NCBI GenBank assembly: GCA_038501785.1
Contig: JBAMJR010000031.1
Coordinates: 13,356,501 to 13,420,500 of the forward strand
DNA from: Myoxocephalus aenaeus
Taxonomy: Eukaryota; Chordata; Actinopteri; Perciformes; Cottidae
Reading direction: 5' to 3'
Length of the DNA: 64,000 bases
The position numbers and the translations under genes are program-made. Each line of letters starts with the position of its first letter. Position 1 is the stretch's first letter. The notes beneath the pieces were generated by a model, which saw only the letters and a list, made by a program, of their open reading frames with translations, made no database searches and was not told the DNA's origin. Shown piece after piece: positions 36,104 to 48,918 of the stretch.

Positions 36104-36312
36104 TAGTCTGTGTCTTCTCCTTGTCAGTTGCAGGATGGTCTTCTTTGTCGCCTCGTGAGTTTGTGTCGCCTTCCTCCTGAAGTTTAGTGTTTGTTTCCTT
36201 GTTTTGTACTTTGACCAGTAAAGTGCCTTTTTCGTTTTGCCTTCCACCTGGCCTCCTGTCTGTTTCCTCTGCTCCTGAGTATCTGCCTCTCACACCCGGT
36301 CGTGACAGACAC

Positions 36313-39300
36313 GTTCTTACTCGCAACTCGTCATACAATGCGGCTTGGTCAGAGGCCTATACGCTGTCGGTTTCCAGCCCTTACATGCATAGTGTCTTTT
36401 CAAAAATAAGCTTCCCTCTTCACAGGAAGTGGTTGAGGCAATAAAACCCACTTAGTCATGTTTAGGAAAAGGGCATGGTTGACGTGAACTTGACTGACCA
36501 ACGACTCATGTCACAACCGGGTGGTGAACGACTCCCGGGACTTTCCGTACGGACACAAACTGTGGTCACCCTTCCACCTGCCCTCCCTCTAAACCCTGTG
36601 AATTAGCTCACCCTTTATACTTTGCAGTATAATAATGACGTGGGTGGGTTTACATTGGAGTTAGTTGAAAGCCGGATGCGTTGGTATCAGACGCCGAGGG
36701 GTCCTGACCAACTGTCGGCATTTGACGAATTTAGATCGGGCTGGACTTTTTGATATAGGACATTATTCCTTATATAGTAATATTGGTGCCTTAATTACAC
36801 TTTGCCTGTTTTACACAGGTGGCATTCATCATGTTTATGCTGGTCATTTCCACAGCTATCAAGTTAAGAGTGTTTGCTAAATCTGATGTGGCTCGCTCCA
36901 GTCTGAAGCTGCACAGCATAGGTTTGTCACTGAGGATTACAGGGTTTTCAAGGTCATCATACATTTATTTTTCTTACAAGCTCATACTCTTAACAACTTC
37001 TTTCCATCCTCTGGTTGTACTTTGATCTATGTGAAAAGTACCAGTTAACACTCTAATGTAAATGTCCCAAACATTGAAAATATTGAAAATTAGGCTTCGC
37101 TGAAAAATGTAAATTCAGTCAATCTTTTACTTCATGCTCCGTTTCGCCTTTCAAATATCAGCAGTTTATCTAATTTCTTTGGTCTTTTATGTCTATCCAA
37201 TATTTAATTGCCAGAGGACCCCCTTTATAAATGGCCAACCTACTTATTAATAAAACAACTGTGCTGCTCCAGTGCTTAGGAACTAAAATGACACTCTACC
37301 CTCTCTTTAGCTTCTTTGAATATATATATATATATAATTTATATAAGACTCTCATCGTCATCATCAAACTTTGGCTTTGTAGCATTTTACTGGAACGTGC
37401 ACTGGAATGTTGCTTTGACCATGTTAACAATTATTGTTTCTCCAGTCATGATAACATGAAATTAGCAGATCTTTACTTTACCTAAAGGTACAGCAGCGTT
37501 ACATTTAGACCTCGTCATAAAAAAACGTTTTTCTCTTAGAACGTTAAAGCCAGACAGGGTAATGTTAGAAAGGTCTTGCATGTTCCTTATATTCATTATA
37601 AAACGACTAACTATGGCTCTACACTGCAAGAACAACGTAACAGGAAAAAGAAAAGAGAAAAATATAAAACATAAATGTCAACGTGTGAATATTACATATT
37701 AAGCCACCTGCATCTGTATCTTTTTAACATGGATGGTAATCAACTCACGAGAGTGCCAATGTTTTTTGTGTGACTGTACCGACTGCAATAACGATGCATG
37801 CATGTAAATATGCTACTAGTGGGAGTGTCAAACAGGTCTTGCAATCAGGAGACCGGTGTTCAAGTCCCAAAGTGCTTTTGAGTTATTTTGAAGTTACAAT
37901 TTGTTCTTTATTACTTATGTTACATTGTTTTACTTTGCATTAAAGTTTGTAATGTTTGTGACTGGTTTTCCGTACTTGAGTTTTGTTGTTTTATAGTTTC
38001 ACTTAGTTTACATACTTATTTTATGTTTGTGATTTGATTTCTGTAATTAGTCCAACCATGATGTTTTACCCTCAACCTAACTAAGTGGAATGCGGAACGC
38101 ATGTCATGATAAAATGTTGTGCTATTTTACACCTTCCCATGAGATGAAACTGCCTATGTGGCATTAGAATGTATGTACTGGGTGAATATATGCTATGAAT
38201 TGGCATTAGTACAACAGAATAAATGTCAGTGCTTATACACTCCCACAAACAGTGAAGACCAGCCAATTCTGGATGCAGTTTTATATAGAAACCACACGGA
38301 CTGAATAATAAGTTGTCCTCTATACTGAGTCAGTGGTGGCAGCAAACAGACATCTATGCAAATCAATGACGTCTGTGGGAAGCAAAGAGGTTACACTCCC
38401 TGGATTATGTGATTCCGGGAGCAGACAAAGACAAAAATATAGCGTAACATGACTGTTGACAGTCGTTGCTGAGCTAAGAAATGGCTACGAAGAGAGTCTA
38501 AATATACTGCTATAGTCTAGACATTTGACAATATGGGGAGTTAATTGTATATGTTTTGACAAATGACTCAGTGAGCTTTTCCTTTTTAGGTTTTGCTTAA
38601 TTTTCTGTGTAGGTGGCTGCTGAAAATAAGGCAGAGGCAAGATGACAAGTGAGGAAAACGGAAAAAAAGATTATTTGCACGAGTATAGGTTTTAGGCGAG
38701 CGAGAAAATGCATAAAGCAGAACTGAAATGTTGCGTTTCAGTGCCAGCCTAAAAATAGGGACGAGGCGAGAGCACTTCCAGACCTGAGAGTGTTTTGAGT
38801 TCTGTTTCTTTAGCTGTTGAGGAACGGAGAAAGAGGGACAGCGAGAGAGTAGAAGCCTCTGCCAAGTTTGTGTGTGAATCCCTTACACTCAACCGGGGAT
38901 GTTGGGATGTCTGCCACGAGGATGTTAGAAGTATAGCAGCTTGGAGAGAATGAGAGGGACATGAATGAACAATGCAGCTGACATCACTCTACAGCAAGAC
39001 AGCCTTCTGTGCTGCATTATGCCCCAATATCTGCCTGTTACATAACACTATGTTGCATCAAAATTCCCTACAGTACCAAGCTGGCATACTTGGATTCAGT
39101 AACAATTCCTTCATGTTTTTAAACATAAATGGCAAACAATATTAAAGAATAAGCCTGGGAGTATTTGTCATATTGCGTACTCTGGTTAGATAATATTTAA
39201 TGCGCAACCCACCTAGCTGCTACGTTAGCACCATAATCTTTCTAGCTGTTTGGCGAGAAAGACACAACAACTAACCGTAATATCAGTTTCTTCTGACGTC

Positions 39301-41669
39301 TGCATCCCAGGTTATGAAACCACATGATGGTCACACAGATGCCGATGGCTAACATTACTGTCAGTGGCGATGTTGCTAAGCTAGCTAGTGATGCGTTCAT
39401 TGACTGTATGAATCATAGACTGTATATAAAGAGCTTTAACATGTACATAAAAAGCTTTATATCACTTTAACTTGTCAGCTGTCATGTCTCCCGTCTTCAT
39501 TTACAGTCTACACTTTGGCTACACAGGCAATTGTAGATAGGATCAATTAATTGTTGTTAGCTTTGGTGAACGCATGGGATTTGCGCCTATTTACATATCC
39601 AGCATATGGACCAACATAAGCATTCATTTGGAGTTGTGTTTCTCGCCACCTGGCAAATATGACCAATATCCACTCTCCTTTAAGCCTTGTTTTTTGGTAT
39701 CCACAAACTACTTAGGGGCTGATAAATACTTCACTATGTTCAGCAGCTATAGTCGCTAACTCTGTCTGCCATTGAGTGCTGTGCCGGCAGGCTATGGAAG
39801 TATAATGGCGGCAAATTATTTGAGAGATCACTCAGTCTGCAAGTCAACATTTGAGGGCAGACTGCCATGTCGTAAGAGCAGATTGTGATAATGAAGTTAT
39901 TGCACAGCAGAACGTAATAGGAGTGTTCAATCAAAACGTCTTGCACACTATCAATCACTTATTCTTACTTTATTAACAATTGTCCAGTCCTTCATGAGTC
40001 TTGAAGGGCACTATTAACACATGGATAGTGATACAATTGACACCGTAGGAAAATAACAACAGGTAATGGGTTTTTAGATCTATTTTCTATAAGTCTGCTT
40101 TCAAAGTCTGGGTGTGTCATTACTGCAAGTACAGTCTTGTTTCAAAAGATTTAATCAATATAGATATATCAAGTGGAGAGGAGAGAGATGTGCACGTTGG
40201 ATCATCATCCCCCAGATGCTTCTATGTTGCTGCTGTGTGGAAGCCAATTATAGTGCCGCCACTGGGCTGCTGCTTCTCCACGTCTTCAATGTTTGGCCAT
40301 CCATCGATTGGCCCTTTTTGTTTTAACCTGGGGTTGTTGAGTTTATATGCAGCTTAGTGAAAAATAAAAGACTAAAGTGTGTGCATATAGAGTACACACA
40401 GTCCGCAGGGAACCCACAACATATTTGCAATGTCTGCATGTGCCTTATTGGTCCAGTAGTTTTGTGACTTAATGGCCTCTTCTTCCTCTGTGCTGGATAT
40501 AATGTGCAAACAAGGAAGACTCTGAGTGAGCTGTTTTTCCCCAAAATGGGTCTCTGAAGGGGGAAGAAATAAGTGCAAGGTGAGGTGATGAAAGACAGCA
40601 AAAAGACTCATGCAAATCTCTTCTCCCTCAACACCTCTGATGCAAGATCTACAACACCGCAGCAGACCGGTAGGTAGACGGAGAAGTGGGTCAGTTAAAC
40701 TGGTCAAGATGGAAAAATGAATGCAGCACACTTTCTTCTTACGATCTATTTAGCACCGCCAAGACTTTGCTGGAGCTATGTTTCCCGCTCTCTGCTAGTA
40801 TTTGGGTTTGAAACCAAACCGGCACCACCGAACAAGCCACCAGCGGCCCGGGTTGCTGAGACTGTTCGTCTGATCGATGGAGAAAAGATTTAGCCCAGTC
40901 TACCACTAGGTGTCTTTCAAAGCACTCAAAGACACCTTACAGGCACTGTTGAAAACAAGCAGCAATGTATCAAGACATCATCAAATTAAACGACACAGTA
41001 ATATTCAATAATAAGTTCATACAATAACTAGGTATGCAAGATTAGAATGGCGGATACCTAAAGAGAAACTAATTTGGAATCAAGAAGAGAGCAAGGTAGA
41101 GGTGCACTGAAGAGCCCCTCAGGGTGTGCAGATCCATAATGAGATGTTGCAATCGAAGAGAAAAAAAACCTGGTTTCATTCATGGTCTCACCAGCCTTAA
41201 TATATTCACAAATAGCATTTCGTTAATTAATATTTCACAGCTGACTTCTCGTCATGGCGGCCAATGTCAGGCTATTGACAGTCTGTAATGCTCTTTGGCA
41301 GACATGCTTTTCCTATATACTGTATATTACTGCAGATTGATCCATATCATGATGAGAGAAACAAGTAGATATTCATATTGTAATTTATATTGGATTGTAA
41401 TTCAAACGGAGCGTATTGTTATCTTGTGGCCATTACACAATTTATTCATAGCCCCTCGTCAAGCACCACAAAACTGGCAGCACTTCCTTGACAAGCTGAT
41501 ATTTTGAATCTTTTATTTTATCGTTCAGCCAAAAATACCAAACTCATTTCCATCCTCGCTAACCACGGGAGACATAATGAACCCAATCATGGCGATTTCA
41601 CACAGGTAGTTCACTCAAGAAACATCTGCATCCTAGAACGAAAGAAGATATATAATTTGGCTGGAAGAA

Positions 41670-41671
<2 letters not shown>
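36313..41671. other. intergenic, nothing recognised
   Basis: No supported gene. A CATAGACTGTATATAAAG motif near 39415 resembles the end of a common fish short repeat. A short TA run is at about 37321. Confidence 0.5.
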
Positions 41672-41746
<75 letters not shown>

Positions 41747-41765
41747 GTGTGTGTGTGTGTGTGTG
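41672..41765 (+). repeat. (GT)n microsatellite
   Basis: GT tract of 94 bp with one TT interruption at about 41745. Confidence 0.97.
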
Positions 41766-42129
41766 AGAGAATTTGAGTGAGAGAAACGCACACGCCAGCT
41801 ACCTGATGCTTCCAAGTTTCCAAAGCATACACCCCACCCCCTCACACACACCCACTGAACAATTTAATCACACTAGACACATGTGTAAAGTGAGGTGGCA
41901 CACTATCAAATAAATACCAGCATGAAAAGGAGCAGAAAGGAGTAATGTCACGAGGATTTGCACTGAATATCCGGTGAATAAAACACTCCCACGGTAGCGT
42001 GCACGGCGACTGCAGCTCACCCCCCACACGGCGAGGCAAGTGGGGGAGTGTTTCACAATGAAAGAGTCCATGGATCCTCCTGGCAGGGTGGTTCCAGCGG
42101 AGCGTGCTGATAAATGTGCTTTAACACTA

Positions 42130-42360
42130 CTTGTCATCATTCACACCCATGCATACACTGGCTAACACCTGACCATCAGGATTAACTAACATTCACACAG
42201 ACACACACACATATTCATACACCGTAAGCACAGCTACGAGAGCAATTTGGGGTTAAGTGTCTTGCCTCGCATAAACATGAGATAGCAGAGCTGTGGCTCA
42301 AACCGCCGATCCTCTGATTGAAGGATGACCATGCTCACCACTGAGCCAAAACTCTAATGT
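42130..42360 (+). repeat. dispersed repeat copy 2
   Basis: Same family as 8565-8745, sharing GCAATTTGGGGTTAAGTGTC and ATCCTCTGATTGAAGG, with an internal CA tract and a CACTGAGCC end. Confidence 0.65.
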
Positions 42361-45300
42361 GCCTCCATGACTACTAAAACTGACCTGCAAAAAGACTCAT
42401 GCCTCCCACATCAGGGAGTGTTGAGCTGCAGAGTGTTCCATGAATGAAAATGTAGAAATTGTACATGCAAGTTCGACTATATTCCTTTGTTTGCTAGTAT
42501 GATCAAAGGTTTTCTTGATTGCAGTGGAGACACTCCAGTTACTTTGAGTGAGTTAATTGACACACCAGAGTAAAAAACCCAAATATCAGATGCTTGGAGC
42601 AAACGGGCATGACTTGGCACCAAATGCAGCCAGCAAAGCTGGAGAACTGAGATCTCCATATGTTTTTTTTCAGACATTACAAATCCCTTTGGCTGTTCAC
42701 CACATCAACTGTCTTGGAAGGGTTTTGATCAGAGATCCGGGCATTCAGACATTTTCTAAAATATTTAGAGATGACTAAGAAAAAAGTGGACTTAGGGAGC
42801 CAGTGGAGATGGGTATGAGGGCAGCCCACAATTTTGCCTCTAAGTAATCATACAAACATCAAGGTGCGCGTCAGGTGGATCAAAGCAATGTCTTATCTGT
42901 CAGTGCATATATGAACAGTGATAGTGAGCATGGTTTTGGTGATTTGCAGGTTGGAAAATGCCATTGTTACAACTGAGACATTTTTTCATGTTTTGGTTAC
43001 AAATAGTCTTTGTTTGTAACCTTTCAATTAGTTTAATTAGTAGTTATTAGTTAATAATTGCTTCACATTGAAAGTTTTTTCAACAATGCAACATTGATTA
43101 TGTTGTACATTTATATACAACATATTCCAAATGTGTTCAGTTCAGACAAATTTAGCCTAGTTTTGACGTAGATGCCTAAACATATATAGGTCAAGTTCAG
43201 ACTGGAGCACATTTCTGCGCACAAACGGCACAAATCACACGCAATCTTTTCAATTCTGATCTGGTACACTTTCTAATGCAGCCGTGATTCAGATACAGGT
43301 AAGATTTGACCTTAATCTTATATATTGGAATTTTTACGTCACTCTAGGTCGCCATTCCTCACAAAGCTGCGATAGACTGGCTTCATTCAAATTAACATTT
43401 GATGGATAATGGGGAAACCAGCTGCAGTCTCTGGTGTCCAAGGTGCACGCTTTGTACACCCATCAACCTCTGCTTTCACTAAATAGAACAGCCATTATAG
43501 GGACAATCCAAAAAAGGTTGTCGCGGTTTCAAGCTGGTGGGTTCCAGATTCCTGGTTTTCACCGCCATTAAAATAATAATACAAAATAATATAAAATTAG
43601 CCGTCAGTGCTTTCATTTATCATGTTCTGTGCCACTCATTTTTCCCTCACCCAAACAATGCAGCAGGAGTCTGAATTCCACTCTGATCGGTCTACATGCG
43701 TGTCAGTCAATGTGTAGTCGTCGAGGCTGTTGGTTCGACGCTCGCAGCTCTTTTTGAGGAGAAAGTTGTGCTTTTCTAAAAAAAAGCTCCACGAAGGCTC
43801 ACTCCTTCCTTCGTAAAGTATCCATTTATGAAAATGCTGCATTCTGCACACACTGCAGGAGTACATTTTTGGTAAAAATGCCAAGACAAAAGATCATATT
43901 AGGATAGATTAAGACAGATAGCAATATATATGAGCACACCTATCAGAAGCGCATACATGTGCACTTAAAGGGTCCTGGTTTAAAGAGGGGGGCACCCTCT
44001 TCATAACTAGCAGATGTGGCTCTTGACAGTTAAAAGATTGAACATTAAAGGGAAGATACAAAGGGATTCTGGACACTTTCTACATTTCTAAGAGGTTTTT
44101 AAATCCTTACAGGTGAGGTTACAGATAAGGCTCAAAGTATCTGAAGACGTCGCAGAAGTGCACTTTCTGCTTTATCCACATCAAAGTAGTTCAACAGGTA
44201 AAACTGGCACTCAGATAGAGAACAGGGTCACTCAAAGGGCAACCTGTATGACGCAAACTCCCCCAGAGAAAACAAGTCTGGTCGTGGAGGAAATAACAGG
44301 ACGGAGTACCAAGGTGGTGTTGTTCCTCGGGCAAGACAGTCAGTGGATGGAGTTCAAATGTGAAGCCAGAAGGAAACTGCTCTAGTGAGATGTGTGGTCA
44401 GGCGCAAACCAGATTACATTTGTGTTATGCTGTTTTTAGCCCATATTAGGATACAAACAGCCATTTTAAACCGTCAGTCTATAGATGGAGGAAATCTCTT
44501 CCTGTCCTTTATGTTCAGTTCTGTAGTTTGCACGATAAGCCAGGTACCTTAAATATTCTACCTGCAGAAATTGAGAGCAAATGGTTAAAAAACATTCGAA
44601 TACATGGTGGCATTTGTCCAGTGTAAAAGAAAAAAAAGGACTTCTGAGCTGGCATATTTTAGGACAGGTATGGGTGGGAAGAGATTAGCTCATGGGAGTA
44701 GATTTGAGGAAGCAGTCGATAAGCCTACAGGAAATAGCAAGCTCCACCAGAGCTGGTGCAGATAAAACACACAATAGATGGTTAAGTCTGTGGAGCTCCC
44801 AATGCAGCTGATGAGGCATGTGTGAAAGGAAACACAAGGTGGTGTCGGAGACGGAGCGCTGGGGTTGGAAAGTTTTAACCGTGATCAGAAAGTTGGCTGC
44901 CAAGAGTTTTGTAGAAAAGTTAATCTGGACGTGAAAGTAGACATTAATAGTGACGACAATGAAGGTGATGACTGCCAATGAAGCATAGGCCTTCATTAGT
45001 CTTTGGCATTGCAATATAGTAGTATAGTATTATATATTTATATGTGAATGTAACTTCATAACCTTTTGAATCAATCATAATCAATGGTGATCGTGACCTC
45101 ACTGTTTTAATGCTCGTTAACAGCGACCGAGCTAGCTAGCTAGCTCCCAGAGGGGATGCTCTGAATTAGCATACCTCCTTGATGACTTCATTCTAAATCC
45201 CACATTGTCACGGTAGTAGATAGATTATCTTCATGGATCGACGTTGGTGGTATTACAAAAGTATAGTTAGCATGGCTTGGGAGGTTAATCACAGCTAATG

Positions 45301-47430
45301 TTACCCATGTGCTGTTACGCTACCCCATGTAGCCTACATTGGCAGTTCCACATTAAAGCAGGTACTTTTTTTAATTATTTTTGCATGAATAAAGTATGTC
45401 TCACAATTAATAAACAGTCAAAGCAACGGCACACCAGTGAAGCCAATGACCGGTCCAGTGGGTCACCAAAATAAGCATATAAACTCAGCTAAGAAAAGCT
45501 GTTGGGTGGGTAAAACTTATAATAATGTTTAATGCAAGTACCTGCAGAAAAGTAATAAAATGCTATTGCAATTAATAATTTAAAGAAAGATTTACAATTA
45601 ACATTAACTTGGTGGATTACTTGAAAGCCATTTGAGTTTAAAGACATCGCCTTTCGCCTGCGTAGTCAATCCTTAAACGCTAATAAGGAGATTTTATTGG
45701 ATATTGCACTAAGCCAATAAAGCTGCTATCCTGCATCGTTCTTATGATGCCTGAATTGGCACCGAATGGAGACTCAACCCGGATTATGACACTGGGGTTC
45801 TTGCTTCCTATTGTGTGTGCTTGTTCTATATTCAAGCCCCCGGCAGGCGCCGTGCAGTCCCTGTTAACTCCCGTCACCCCGCAGCAAACGGAGAACCTTT
45901 TCCAATCTGCTGCGAGACGAGTGTGTTAGTGTACACCAGTGTGTGTGTGACGTCAACTGTGATCCCTCGAGAATGGATGAATGATAAAATATGCGACTCT
46001 TCCCATCACATCCTCTCCCCTCAGACGACAGCGTTGAGGCAGCAGTGACGGAGAATCTGTGTGTCTGTTGGTTCGCCTGTTGCCCCCAAAGACCCGGTGC
46101 CCTAGTCTGAGCCCCGGGGCCCCATGGGAGGGTTGAAGACAAACCTCTTTTGTCACAACGCTGACAAGCCAAGGGTGGCCATTCCCCAACTGCCCAGAGG
46201 TGACAGAGCCGTGGAGAAGCACCCTGACCTCGGCGCCACTCATTCTGTCAGAGGGCTGTCACGGGAAGGGCCTCACATTAAAGGGTTAAAACACACACCA
46301 CTCGCCCACAAACACCACACACACACACTCTGTGTCACTCAAGCAAACGGGGTATGTGATCTGACACAAGATGGAGGGTGCTTACGTAACAGTTGAATCA
46401 TTTCAAAGGTGTAATTGGATGTCTGTTTGCGTCGGGTGGTAGAGACTCTTAAGGCAATATCAAAGCTGCCATTCATCAAAGTCTGCCAACATAACATACA
46501 ATAACATAACAGACCTGATATTAATTTATTTTACATGTAAAACATACATATCTGGTACAATGTTTCTATGAAAATGTAGTAATACAAGGTACTGTAACTT
46601 TACCCAAAGTTTCAGTTTAAATACTGCTTACTTTCCATGTTAAATGCAGTCAAGAAGAACAAAATAATATATATATATTTCTTTTTTCTCCACTTTATAA
46701 TTCCCTAAAAAATAAATTGCTTTCAGAGGGACAGAGCAAATTAATTCAAAAAGACACATTAAGTCAGAACGGATGCAAATTCATGTTTTTGGAAAAGTGG
46801 TTGTCTTCACGAAAGAACAAAAAAAAAAAAAAGGGATAGATGATAATGGGACACAAGCGCTCATCTCAGAACCAAAGTTCCTTCATCCACTTTGGTCTCT
46901 AAAGAACAACCTACATGTGACAGAGCGTTGCGCCCTCGCCGCCTCGTGCGATGGCGCCCTAATCAAGAGTTCACCCGCGTGATGCAGTTAGAAATATGTA
47001 ACATGACTCTTGTACAACATTTAGTCTTCATTCACCATAAAAAGGCACAAATGGACACACATACTGAGATAAAAAAACAAAAACAAAAAACACTGCTCAC
47101 ATTACGCAACCAAGATCACTTGTTATGAATCACAGAGGATTGTTGTGTTGAGAACATCATTAATATCCACCACAGCCCATCGACTCCCACTATTGGCAAT
47201 AAATGTCTGTTTAAATGAACAGTTACCGTTTTTTTGCTGCGTGAACCTTCAATTGTAATTGTAACATTCCATTGAAGCAATACAACTAAAGCAGCATGCA
47301 GTTGTTAAGTAAAGACAGATTATATATTGAGGCATAGGCATTATGAATCAATAACGACAGACAGGGTAACGAGGCAACATATCAGCCGTATAATCAATCC
47401 ACTCTCTTTTTCAACTTAATCCCTTGCTGG
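42361..47430. other. intergenic downstream of nf2, nothing recognised
   Basis: A GC-richer patch at 45720-46340 has overlapping frames on both strands but no recognisable product. It could be regulatory. Confidence 0.5.
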
Positions 47431-47953
47431 TTTATTTTTACTTCAGTTTCGAAACAGTTAAGACAGTCAAATAATGTAGGTCACCCCATTTGGACATCAC
47501 ATAATAATCGTTCTAAACTCCACAAATACTGTCTCATTAGAGCAACAGTGGAACTGGAGCAGTCAAAGACCATTTTCATTTCTTTGAGTTGTGTATCTTT
47601 GTTCTTTGACATGAATAAAACCCACTTTGAGTTCGCTTCGAAATATTCACGGAGAATGCCCTGTATTTCACACACTTACTGGAAACACACACACTCACTT
47701 CTTTTCTTTTATGGAGTCCCAGATTTTAGTGCAGGAGCATTATGAATGCATCCTTCTTTGTGCGCACGCATGAGGCCTCTGGAGCTGGTGCAGATGAAGG
47801 CAGTGGCAATTGTTTTGTGTCTCATAGCGGTTCCCCAGGAAGCGGAGCGCCGCGGTCTCGTAGCGTGGCCGATCGCGTGAACCGACCAGGAAATGTGGAA
47901 TCGTCGAGGCTCTTGGCAGTTGTGCATCGCCACCTTTTTTCCAGGCGTGTCGT
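47431..47953 (-). other. possible nf2 3' UTR with AATAAA candidate
   Basis: Sequence after the nf2 stop has no open frame of note. The first AATAAA on the minus strand that I noticed is at 47431-47436, about 520 nt past the stop. Others follow further down, for example near 46525. Which is used cannot be decided from sequence alone. Confidence 0.35.
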
Positions 47954-48004
47954 TTAAAGTTCCTCAAAGAAGGCCACCCTGGACTTGGTGCTCTGTAGTG
48001 TTAG
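47954..48004 (-). CDS. nf2: nf2 terminal exon (human exon 17 equivalent)
   Basis: The 51-nt exon encodes LTLQSTKSRVAFFEEL and a TAA stop, differing from human isoform 1 by one residue. The acceptor is TCCACAG. It is separated from the previous exon by a 4.1-kb intron. This is the closed-conformation-competent isoform 1 tail. I did not find an equivalent of the alternative human exon 16 in the intron. Confidence 0.96.
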   Translation of the reverse strand, partial: LTLQSTKSRVAFFEEL

Positions 48005-48859
48005 CTGTGGAGGAGACAGGAAAGACAAGAGCCGCTACGGGTTTATATCTGAGGTGAGGTGGAAGTAAACCAGTACAGAATATACTGCAGTACAGCACTA
48101 CAGGTAACCAAAGGTGAAAAGATTTCATTTGTTTTGTGAATTCCATACATGTTGGAACATTATGAAAAATAGTGGACCAAACATTTGTGACTGACTACGG
48201 TTAGCTTAGCTGCGTCTCTAATGAAGACATGAGTGCACGTTTAATCCAGTCGCGCACCAGAGTGATTTAAAACGTGTTTCCCTTCACCAATCAAAAGACT
48301 GAGTGTTCATAAGGAGAGGGTGTCTGCAGAGTTCACCTTTGTGCCCCCCCCCCAAGGTTATTCTGTTTTCAATGAACGCCGACGGTTTGTGAAGATATGA
48401 AGCTTTATTGATACAATTTATGCTGAAAGAAACATCGGGCCCGATCAGAGTTTACAACAAAATAGAAGAGACAATCAAAACAGACGGGGAGATCACGATG
48501 CCAGTCGGAAAAAAAGTACTGTTAATTGTTTTTCTCTTCAGGTTTAAATTCATTCAGGCCGCTGGCTGTGTTTCAGCAGCTCGTCTAATACAGGACAAGT
48601 GAGCACTACTTAAAAATTGACTGGGCAAACTTTTTCCCCTCTGCAACATCTGTACGGCAGAGGGGAATTAAGGTGGCTGCCAAAGTAAATATTAGGCAGG
48701 GGGATGATGGAGGACAGTTTGGGGAATCCAGATTATTTCAAGGGGATGTGTAGATGGAGGGACTTAAGCGAATCCAAACAGATAGTGAGTGGGCAAGGGA
48801 TGGATTTGCAGCTGAATATTTACAGATCACCTTCTATTGTCCCCGCTGACAGGCAGCCT

Positions 48860-48918
<59 letters not shown>

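Larger units (their letters stand above)
19295..36307 (+). mobile_element. probable solo LTR, split by nested insertions
   Basis: The outermost layer of the nest. The left tip starts TGTAACACCC at 19295 and is cut after 19 bp by the hAT element. The right part (35250-36307) ends CACCCGGTCGTGACA. Flanks are AACAC (19290-19294) and GACAC (36308-36312), a 5-bp duplication with one mismatch. Removing the hAT and the 691-bp TIR element leaves about 386 bp, a plausible LTR size, with a TAAAG-type poly(A) region near 36220. The gypsy-like nature is recollection; the ends are read directly. Confidence 0.5.

Noticed and set aside
44685..45014. 109-codon minus-strand frame with a hydrophobic start
   Set aside because: Looks membrane-like at the N-terminus but has no family motif and no supporting exon structure.
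47742..47967. Open frames on both strands next to the nf2 stop
   Set aside because: They overlap the nf2 last exon and 3' UTR in other frames; no homology recognised.
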